This document shows positions 20,170-32,100 of a stretch of DNA of 64,000 nucleotides, piece after piece (position 1 is the stretch's first letter; every line of letters starts with the position of its first letter). Under the pieces are notes generated by a model, which saw only the letters and a program-made list of their open reading frames with translations, had not been told where the DNA came from and did not search any database. The stretch is from Stentor coeruleus (lineage: Eukaryota > Ciliophora > Heterotrichea > Heterotrichida > Stentoridae): contig MPUH01000159.1 in NCBI GenBank assembly GCA_001970955.1, positions 28,814 through 92,813 on the forward strand, given 5' to 3'. The translations under genes and the position numbers were made by a program.

Positions 20170-23100
20170 TTATTCTAAGTTGTTTTCGTAAAGAAATGAA
20201 AATGCTTCAGCAATTGGGACTTCGATCATTTTAGAAACCACCCTGACCATCCTAACAAGTCTCATTTGGTCTAAATGCAAAGATAGAGTTTGGAACTCGA
20301 GATTTGTTTTCTCCAGATTATCAATCAAACTTTCATTGTGGTGTCTAAGTGTATTATTATCTTCTAACAAACTGTGCTTTTCAAATCTTAATTCATTAAT
20401 TTGATCAATAAGTCGTGATCTTTCATTATCATAAAATCCAATCTGCCTACTGTATGTGACAATTGAGCACATACCCCAAGAAATATTCCTAATTCTCACA
20501 CCTTTAAGCTGATTAAAAAGCATTTCAAATGCCCCCATTTGATTTATTGAAGTAACTTCTTCTCTTGAAAGTTTTCCTGAAGCTACTGTGCTAATACCGC
20601 TTGGATTTTCAATGCTCTTTGGTTGTATTGAACTCATTCTTGAAGGATCCTCAGCTGAAATATCTCTTGAATGTTTATTTAAATGGGCAACTGTATCAGG
20701 AATACTCATTTTTTGCCCATATCCCATATTCTTATACCACAAAGCTAGTTTATAGAATGAAAATTGTTCTAAACGTTTTTGATAACTAGATCCAATTGAT
20801 ATAAATCTCTTAAAAGCTAATGAATGCTTAGGTAATAATTGGAACCCAGTAGATGATAAAATATATTTCCATTTCCAGAATGCACTTTCATAAGATACTG
20901 AACTAAATGCCATCATTTTAGCAGTAGATTTCTTCATTATTCTTCGACGTCTTAAGAATTCAAGATTCATCCAGTATTTAAATCTTACAGCTAAAACTTT
21001 CTTAGCATATGCCATTAAAGTTCTGAAAACGAAATAAGCTGAGTTGATTTTCTTGATTGTTCTGATTTTTTCAACTCTATGCCACATTCTCTTATATGCT
21101 TCTTTGACCATATTCTGATAGTTATTACATAGTTTTTCAAGAAGTCTTCTTACACGACCATCACCAACAACTGCATTAAGAACTGTTTTAAGTGTTCTAT
21201 TCATAAATGTTCTACCAACATTGCCTATACGTACAACAAATCCTTGATGTCTCTGTTTACGTGAAATTGTATATAAAATAAAACGAAGGAAAGATTCTCT
21301 TTGTTTTCCAGTAAATGAAGATACTAATCTACCCATAATACTAGCAACTTTACCTTTACCTGAGCTTCTAACATATACAGTACGAGAGGTTCTTTGAACT
21401 ATTTTAGTCATGTTGTATTTGAATTTCTCAGCTCTTATAACCATTCTAAGTTTATGAGCAAGAGCATCATAAATTGAAGCTTTCCATGAATTCATAGCTT
21501 GTCTTGGAATTTTATTAGCATATTTAGCTAGATCACGTAGTTTACAAGCAACTTTATCGTTTGGACCTACTATTTGATATATAACTTTCTTGGATTGTTT
21601 TTGGACAATAGCATCTAATCTTCTTCTTAAAGCATTTCCTCTTTGATTGTTTAGGTTTTTTGAATCTGCTAAATATTGTCTCCATTTCTTATATGCTGAT
21701 TGGATTTGCTTATCAGCAATCATATAAAGTCTTCTTAAAGCACTTTTAACTTTATTGTCATCAGAAATTAACTGTTCTGTAAAAGATTTAGAAGTCCTTT
21801 TAGCGATTCTTTCTAATGATTGTTTTAGTTGAAGTGAACGGATACCATCAAAGAGTTTCTTGTTTTTAATGTCGTTTAGATACTGACGCCATTTATCAAT
21901 TGCTAATTTGGCCATTTTCATTGATGCTGCGAATAGAGAATTAAGTCTTCCAGCAACTTTACTTCCTCCTCCTACTGCTCTTTCATAACAATCTTTAACA
22001 GTGCGTTGTTTGATTTTATTAAGGGAATCTTTAAGTTTTAATGTTCTACATTGGTCAAGTAATCCTTTTTGATTTACTTTGTTTACATATTCACGCCATT
22101 TCTTAAATCCATCTCTTTCTATATTTAAAGCTTGTTTAAACAATTCAACAAGTGCTTTTTTAGCTTTTGCTACCCCATCAGGTCTGAATTTAGTTACTAC
22201 TGATGATGTAGTTCTTGATATTATTCTTGACATTGCCCCTTTGAGTTTTTCGCTTCTGGCCATATCAAATAATTTCTTAGATTTAATATCATTCATATAT
22301 TGTTTCCATCTTAAAAAGGCAATAAGTGGGAGTTTTTCTATAGCTTTATACATCTTTGTGATAATACCTTCAGTAACATTTCCAGCTCCAATAATCCTTG
22401 AATTAGCACCTTTTATAGTCCTTAATTGCATTCTAACCAAATGATTCTTGAGTTCTTGTGCTCTTCTTGCATTTAAAAACTGTTTTTTCATACCATCAGT
22501 AACGAATTTCTTCCAATTTTCAAATGCACTCTTGGTTTTTTTATTATAAGCCATAAGTAATCTTCTTAAAGCTCCTTTAACGTTATTTCCTTCACCAACA
22601 ACATTGTTTACAACTGCTCTTAAAGTTCTCTTAGTCAATCTTTCCATTGAACCCTTTAATTGTTGTGAACGAGCATTGTCAAATAGTCTTTTATTTTTAA
22701 GATCACTTATATATTTCTTATATTTCTCCATTGCTTGTTTTAAGAATTTTTTAGCTACAGATTCCATAGAACGTAATGTAGCTTTGATTTTATCTCCATC
22801 ATTAAGCATACGTCCAGTAGCATCTTTCATTGTCCTCACAGAAAGTCCTTTAAGTGCTCTATCTAATCTTAAAGATCTTGCGTTATTAAGAAGTTTTTTC
22901 TCGTCAATAAATTTAGCATATTTCTTCCAATGTTCAATAGCGGCTTTAGGTTTTCTTCTGCATGCAGTATCAAGATCATTAAGAACTTTCATCAATTTAC
23001 TACTTGTTTCATCTTTAACACTTTCTAATGCCCCTCTCATTGTCCTAAGTTTAAGTCTTTCTAAAGTTATTCTTAATTTCACACTACGAGATTCATTCAT

Positions 23101-26100
23101 AAGTTCGTTTCTATCACAAAGAGCTTTGAAATCAACCCATTTTTTAACTGCTAATTTGAGGCCGTTGTTGAAAATATTGTTAAGATTGCCTATAATGTTT
23201 TTAACTCTATAACCGATACCTAAGATTTTAATAAAACCTCCACGGATTGTACGCTGAGGAATACGACTGAGAACTGATTTTAAGTTATGCCCTTTAAGTT
23301 GGTTTAATAAATTAGCAGGTTTTGTTGCAAAAAGCCAACGTTTAAAACTATCTTGGTAGATTTTAATAAAGTTGGTAGATAATACTTTTAAGCACAACCT
23401 AAGTTTTGAGTTATCATGATCTGCATGAGATTTAGCTGATCGGAGAACTCTTCTTGCAGGTTTACCAAGTGAATCTTTGATTTTCATACCTTTAAGTGCA
23501 GTTTTCGAATCTTTGATAGCTCTGTCTTTTAAGAAAGATTTCCATCTAATTAGAGAGTTTTCTAGACCTTTATCAAATACGAAGCATATTCCTCTTAAAG
23601 CTCTTTTGATTTTACCATCTTCTGGGACTATAGACTTGAATGTAAGTCTTAAAACTCTAGCTGGTAAACGTGAAAGGGCCATAGCAAGTTTCTGACTAAC
23701 AAGGTTATTAGAAAGTTGTTTAGTTTTTGTTGCTTTTAAGAAGTCTTTCCATACATAAAATGCTCTTTTAGACTGTTTATCAAAAGTCATAAACAGGACT
23801 TTTAATGCACCTTTAGCTTTGCTACCAGAGCCAATAACTCTTTGGCATGAATCTTTGATAACTCTTAAAGGAATTCTATTAAGATGTAATAAAAGCTTTT
23901 GTGATCTTACAGCATCCATCATCTTTTTACTTCTACAAGCTTCAACATATTTTCTCCATTTCTCCATAGCATTCTTAGGCATTCTTTTAATAGAATGCAA
24001 AATACTCATAAGTGCTCCTTTAACTTTGCTTCCATCTCCTGATATTCTTTCAAATGTATCTTTACTTGTCCTTATACAAATTCTAGATAAAGAGAATTTT
24101 AGTTTTTGGCTTTTAACACCATCAAGAAGACCCTTTTTCTTCATATCTTCAACTGCTCCTTTCCATTTATGCAAACTTGTTGACATTTGTTTTCTCAAAC
24201 CATTAACTATACTCTTAAGTGCCCCTTTAACTTTATCACCTTCTCCTAAGATTCTTTCTGACACATCTTTTATAGTTCTACGTGGGATTTTTGTTAATAT
24301 AAATAATAATTTGCTTGATCTAACTGCATCAAATTGTTTACGCATACGGACATCATTGACAAAGTTTCTCCATTTCTTTAATGCATCTCTTGGCATTTGT
24401 TTGATTTTATTAAGTATTGATTTAATAGCTCCTTTAATTTTTGTACCTTCACCTAACATTCTTTGTACAGAATCTCTAAGTGTTCTACGAGGAATTTTTT
24501 CGAAAATAGTTCCAAATTTCTGCCTACGAGCATTATCAAGAATATCACCACGTTTGCATTTTTCTATATAATCTTTCCACATTTTCAAAGCTTGACGAGG
24601 TTTGTTTCTGATAGCAGCAAGAATACTTTTAATAGCTCCTCTAACTTTACTTCCATCTCCAAGGATTCTTTCTTTAGCATCTTTAATAACTCGTCTTGGT
24701 ATACCTAAAAGTGCTACTTTAAGTTTTTCTGAACGTAAATTATCCATAATTCTCCTCTTTTTAATATTATCAACATAAACTTTCCACATGTCATATGCAG
24801 ATTTTTCTCTCATACGTATTTTAGCTTCTAAAGACTTAACAGCTGCTTTAACTTTATTCCCATCTCCTAAAAGCCTTTGTGAAGCATCTCTCATTGTCCT
24901 TTTAATAATATTACTCAATGCACCTTTAACTTGATGAGCTCTCATACCATCCATAAGTTTTTTAGATTTAATATCTTCAATAAATTTCCTCCACATTTTC
25001 AAAGCATCTCTTGGACGTTTTTTCAAATTAGCTAATACACTATTTATTGCTCCTTTTAATTTACTACCATCTCCTGTTGTCCTTTGAACTGCATCTCTCA
25101 TAACTCTCTTTGGTACACGACCAAGTACTTCTTTAAGCCTTTGACTTCTAATATTATCCATCATAGATTTGCTATCACATGCTTTTATATAATCTCTCCA
25201 TTTTTTCATAGCATCTCTTGGTTTTTTCTTTAATGAGTCTATCATACCAGTCATTGCCCCTTTGATTTTATCACCAGCACCTTGGATTCTTTGTGAAGCA
25301 TCACGAAGTGTTCGTTTGAGTATGTCGGTCATTGAGATTTTTAGTTGAAGGATTCTCATTGCGTCTAAAGATGTTTTTTTATCGATGTTTTGAGAGTATT
25401 TTACCCAACGTGATACTGCTGATCTTGGTTTACGAAGAATTTTAGAAATTGCCCTGACGATTAGACCTTTTGATACGTTACCATCACCTATTAAACGTGA
25501 AAATGAGTCTTTGAGAGTTCTTTTTGGTACTCGTGTTAAGGCATTGAGGAGTTTTTGGCTTTTAACGTTGTCGAGAAGAACTTCTTGTTTGATAAGTAAA
25601 GTGATTTTAGACCAGTGGACAAAACTTCGACGAGTTGTTTGGATGATGAAGTTGAAAATCCTTGTCATCATTGCTCGGGCTCGGTTTTCGTTATCGTTAA
25701 GAACATTGAATGATGAACGTAATGTTCTTCTTGGAGTTCTTAATAAACTGATTAGTAGCCTTAATGCACGAATTTCTTCTTTGGATGCTTGATCTTTGCC
25801 ATGGATATCTCTGAAAACAGATAATAAGGTTCGAAGAGGAATTCTAGAAAGGTTAATACGAAGTTTATGACTAGTAATAGTTGTCATGATTTCTTTGGTC
25901 TTTGTTTGTTTGATATAATCTCTCCAGAAATAGAAATATCTCTTTGACATCTTATCAAGGGTAACAAAAATTACCTTGAGAGCTCCTATTGCTTTACTTC
26001 CTCCACCTAAAATTCTTTGAGCACTATCTTTGATTGTTCTTGTTGGGATTTTAATAAGAGCATTCTTAAGTTTATGAGATCTTACATTATCCATCATATC

Positions 26101-29100
26101 TTTCTTGTTGCAAGCATCTTTGAAATTTTTCCAGTTTTGTAAAGCATTACGAGGTCTTCTCTTAATATTGTGGATAATACTATTCAAAGCTCCTTTAAGT
26201 TTGTCACCTTCTCCAACAATTCTTTCAAATTTGTCTCTCATTGTCCTTAATGGAATCTTATTAAGTGAATTATATAGTTTTTGGCTCTTTACTCCATCTA
26301 ATAATTTCTTAGCTTTAACATCTTTGACATAATTTCCCCACAATTTAATAGCAAGTTTAGCTTTGTTTTTAAATCTTTCAATTAAACTCTTCATTGCCCC
26401 TTTAAGCTTATCTCCTTCTCCAAGTATTCTTTCTGCTGCATCTTTGACAACTCTTCTAGGAATTCTTTCCATAGCATTTTTAAGTTTTTGGGATCTAAGA
26501 TTATCCATAACATTCTTTTTATTGACATCTTCAACAAAACCTTTCCATTTGTTATATGCAACTTCAGCCTTTCGTTTGATTGAATTAATGATTGATTTCA
26601 TCGCACCTTTAACCTTTGTCCCTTCTCCAACCATTCTTTGAACAGAGTCTCTAAGAATTCTTGTAGGTATTTTCTTAAGAACATTATCAAGTTTATGAGA
26701 TCTAGCATTATCCATAATATCTTTTTTAGCGCATTGTTCTTTGAAAGCTTTCCATAAATTATAAGCTACTCTTGGTTTATTTTTAATAGCATTAAGCATA
26801 GTCTTTAGAGCTCCTTTAACTTTATTTCCATCTCCAAGTATTCTTTGTCCAGCATCTTTAATTATCCTTCTTGGGATTCTTCCCATACAATTTTTAAGTT
26901 TCTGTGATCTAACATTATCCATAAAGTTCTTTTTCTTTACATCATCAATAAATTGTTTCCATTTATTCAAAGCATCTCTTTCTCTTTTTTCGATTTTAGA
27001 TTGTAAAGACCTAAGTGCAGCTTTAGCTTTATTACCATCTCCAATAATTCTTTGAATACCATCTTTTAGAGTTCTTCTAGGCATACCACTCAAACAGTTT
27101 TTAAGTTTCAAAGATCTAGCGCCATCAAGAAGTCCTTTAGTCTTAATATCATTAACAAATTTTTTCCACAACTTAAGAGCTTCTCTTGGTTTTTTCTTCA
27201 AATTACTAAGCAAGCTATTCATAGCACCTTTAACTTTACTTCCATCTCCTACAATCCTCTGTACAGCATCTTTCATAACCCTTCTTGGAACTTTTGATAA
27301 AGCATTCTTAAGTTGTTGACATCTAACATTATCTAAAAGTCCTCTAGTTTTAACCCCATCAACAAAGTCTTTCCATTGCTTCAGTGCATTTCTTGGTTTT
27401 TTCTTAAGATTATTAACCATATTTGTCAATTGGCCTTTAATCTTATCTCCAGCTCCAAGAATTCTTTGATCAGCATCCTTCATTGTCCTCCTTATAATAT
27501 TTTCCATTGCAGATTTAAGTTTCAAAGTTGTTATCGAATCATGGAAAGTTTTCTTATCAATACCTTGTGAATATTTTACCCATTTAAGTACAGCAGATTT
27601 AGGTTTTCTAAGCATATTCAAAAAGCTTCTTTTAATTGTCCCAACAGCTTTGTTACCATCACCAACAACTCTTGCAAGTGCATCTCTTAATGTTCTTTTA
27701 GGAACTCTTGTTAAAGCATTAAGAAGTTTGTTTGATTTAACATTATCAAGTAAAACTTCTTGTTTTATAAGTAAAGTAATTTTAGTCCAATGGACAAAAC
27801 TTCGACGAGTTGTTTGGATCATGAAATTGAAAATTCTGGTCATAGCACTGCGAACTCTATCTTCCTTATCAATTATCATATTAACTGAATTACGTAAGGT
27901 TCGCATAGGGATTTTGAAAAGACCAAAGAGCATTTTGTATGATCTAATTTGAGCTTCTGTTGCTTGTTCTTTACCATAAACGCTTTTGAAAGCAATAAGA
28001 AGAGTTCTCAGAGGAATTCTTGATAAGTTAATACGAAGACGCTGGCTTGTGAGATTTGTCATTAAGTTTTTATTCTTTGTTTGCCTAATATAATCTTTCC
28101 AGACATAAAAGAAACGCTTAGAAAGCTTGTCAAGGGCTAAGAAAATCACTTTTAGGGCTCCAACTGCTTTACTTCCTCCACCTAAAATTCTTTGAGCACT
28201 ATCTTTTATAGTTCTTATTGGGATTTTAACTAAAGCATTCTTAAGTTTCTGTGATCTTACATTGTCCATCATATCTTTCTTGTTGCAAGCATCTTTGAAA
28301 TTTTTCCAGTTTTGTAAAGCATTACGAGGTCTCTTTTTAATATTGTGGATAATACTACTTAAAGCTCCTTTAAGCTTGTCACCTTCTCCAACAATTCTTT
28401 CAAATTTGTCTCTCATTGTCCTTAATGGAATCTTATTAAGTGAGTTATATAGTTTTTGGCTCTTTACTCCATCTAATAATTTCTTAGCTTTAACATCTTT
28501 GACGTAATTTCCCCACAATTTAATAGCAAGTTTAGCTTTGTTTTTAAATCTTTCAATTAAACTCTTCATTGCCCCTTTAAGCTTATCTCCTTCTCCAAGT
28601 ATTCTTTCTGCTGCATCTTTGACAACTCTTCTAGGAATTCTTTCCATAGAATTTTTAAGTTTTTGAGATCTAAGATTATCCATAACATTCTTTTTCTTAA
28701 CATCTTCAACAAAACCTTTCCATTTATTATATGCAAGATCACTTTGACGTTTGATTGAAGAAACGATTGATTTAATTGCACCTTTAACCTTTGTCCCTTC
28801 TCCAATCATTCTTTGAACAGAGTCTCTAAGAATTCTTGTAGGTATTTTCTTAAGAACATTATCAAGTTTATGGGATCTAGCATTATCCATAATATCTTTT
28901 TTAGCGCATCGTTCTTTAAAGGCTTTCCATAAATTATAAGCTACTCTTGGTTTATTTTTAATAGCATTAAGCATAGTCTTTAGAGCTCCTTTAACTTTAT
29001 TTCCATCTCCAAGTATTCTTTGTCCAGCATCTTTAATCATCCTTCTTGGAATTCTTTCCATAGCATTTTTAAGTTTTTGTGATCTAAGATTATCCATAAT

Positions 29101-32100
29101 ATTCTTTTTCTTTATATTATCAATAAATTGTTTCCATTTATTCAAAGCATCTCTTTCTCTTTTTTCGATTTTAGACTGTAAAGATCTAAGTGCAGCTTTA
29201 GCTTTATTACCATCACCAATAATTCTTAAGAAAGCATCCTTAAGAGTTCTTCTAGGAATACCACCCATGCAGTTTTTAAGTTTCAAAGATCTAGCGCCAT
29301 CAAGAAGTCCTTTAGTCTTTGTATCATTAACAAAATCTCTCCACATTCTCAGAGCTTCTTTAGGCTTTTTCTTCATTTTATTAAGTAAACTGCTCATAGC
29401 TCCCTTAACTTTGCTTCCATCACCAATAATCCTTTGCACTGCATCTCTAGTAGACCTAATTGGAACTTTTGTTAAAGCATTCTTAAGTTGTTGGCATCTA
29501 ACATTGTCTAAAAGTCCTTTAGTCTTAACCCCATCAACAAAGTCTTTCCATTGCTTAAGAGCATTTCTTGGTTTTTTCTTAAGATTATTTATCAAATTCA
29601 TCATTTGGCCTTTAACTTTGTCTCCACCACCAAGAATTCTTTGATCTGCATCTCTCATTGTCCTCCTTATAATATTTTCCAATGCAGATTTAAGTTTCAA
29701 AGTCGTTATCGAATCATGGAAAGTTTTCTTATCAACTTCTTGTGAATATTTTACCCATTTAAGTACAGCAGATTTAGGTTTTCTAAGCATATTCAAAAAG
29801 CTTCTTTTAACAATACCAACTGCTTTATTACCATCTCCAATAATTCTTGCAAGTGCATCTCTTAATGTTCTCTTTGGTACCTTAGACAAAGCATTAAGAA
29901 GTTTATTTGATTTAACATTATCAAGCATATTTTTTTCTTTAACATCTACAATAAACTTCTTCCACATCAAAAAGCTAACTTTTGTTTTTTTGCTGAATAA
30001 AAAGAAAATATTACTAATCATTCTCTGGGCTTTATCCATATTCCCTACTGATCTATTAAAAGCAGTCCTCAAACTTCTTCTTGGCATAGGGGAAATTAAC
30101 AAACAGAATTTCAAAGCTTTGCTGTTCTTTTCAGGCTTTTGTTCATCAGTAATTCTCTTAAAGCTTCCAAACAATGTTCTTAAAGGCAATCTTCTTAAAG
30201 ACCCTAAAAGCTTGTTACTAGTCAAATTTGTCATGATTTCATTTTTATTGACTAGATCTATAAATTTCTTCCATGCATCAAATGCTCTTCTATAATTATT
30301 ATTCAGACTCATAAACAAAAGTTTCAATCTTCCTGCAACAGATTTATCATTTCCAAATATTCTTGACAAAGCATCTTTTGTTGTTCTCAAATGAAGCCTA
30401 TGTAGATTTTGTCCCATTTTTGTAGACCTAGCACTATCATATATTTTCTTATTATCAAAATCATCAGCAAATTTAAGCCATTTTTTCAAAGCTCTTAATG
30501 GTCGTTTTTTGATATTGTATAACAGACTATTTAGCGAACCTTTAACTCTATTTCCAGAACCCATAATATTATGAACTGAACCACGTAGAGTTCTTACCAT
30601 GATTTTAGTCATAAGTAAATCAAGCCTAGAACTTTTAGCATTACTCATCAATCCTCCTCCTCTAACGATGATTGTATATTTCGACCATTGGACTAGTTTA
30701 ATTTTCTTTTGTTTCATGATAACAGTTGAAAAAGTTTTAAATGCTTTCATTGTTTTTTGACTACCACCTTGCATTCTCAGTCTAACATCTTGTAAAGTCC
30801 TTCTGACCATATTTTTGAATAAACTTTCAACATTTCCAGATCTGACAGCGTTTAGTTGACCCTGATGCTTAACACCCATAGCTCTAAGTCTCCAAGTAAG
30901 AAATGCTTCTTTAGCTTTAGATGCATGTCTTAGAATTACAAGCATACCTTTAATAGAAGTGCCAACTTTTTCATCACGTTTGAAAATAGCATCTCTAGCC
31001 GAAATAAGATTATCTCTAGCAAGTTTTCTTAGTCCTTCTTTTAATAAGTTCATCTTAACTTCATTAAGTTTCTTTTCTTGTTTTATAAAGGCAATACTTG
31101 ATTTCCAGATATAAAGTGAATGTCTTTGTTTGGAAATAAAACTCCACATAAGCATCTTAAGTAGCTCTTTAATTTTGCTTCCAGGGAATATTAGTTTAAA
31201 AACTAATTCAGCCCTATTTCTAATAAGTTTCTTGATTTTCTCAGCTATTTTCACAGATCTGAACTTATCTAAATAATCTTTTTTCTTAATCCCATCAACA
31301 TTACATCTCCATGTATTAAATCCAAGACAAAGATGAGCAGTAACTCTATCAAGCATTTTAAGTACGCAAAAGTTTCTTGTTTTCAATAGTTCATTACGTT
31401 TTTGATTCTTGAGTAAAACATTCCAAATCAAAAATGAGCTTCTTAATTTCTCAGCATAATTTTTAGAATAATGCCTCCAAACTTTTTCTAAGAGTTCCTT
31501 TGGCTTTTTCTTTTTCATACATTTATTAACAACATGATGGAAACGGCTTCGATATATACGATTAAGAATTGTGAATACTCCACTAAAACCTAGAGTTTTC
31601 TCAACTTCCGAATTGGATTTCACAAGCTCGGACCAGATTCTAAAAGGATGTTTTAAAGGATTTGCAAGGAAATATAAACCTTGAATTACTGAGCGACGTT
31701 TATCACCTGATTTGACGATAATCTTAAAGTAGCGCCACTTCTGCAAAGTAAACCTCAGGAAACTGTATTTTATCGCCGCCAATCGCTTGAGAGCTTTGGA
31801 GCGTATTTCATCAGAATCTTTTACAATTCTTGGGCAATGGTAAATTCTTTTTGCTCTTTCTCCAAACAACTTTTGAACAATTGCAACCATCTTAAATAGT
31901 TTTGGACTTTCGTTTTTCTGATTCTCTTTCCACATCATGAAATAAACTAGCAATTGCATCTTAGGATATTTAGCAAGGTTCTTCAGTAAGTATTCTTTAA
32001 TCTTATTGTTCTTTTTCTGAGATGTCACAACTTTATTCCATTTTGTTAAAGCTTTTGAAGTAACAGCCATGAAATTGTGAGTAATATTTTTAAATGCTGT

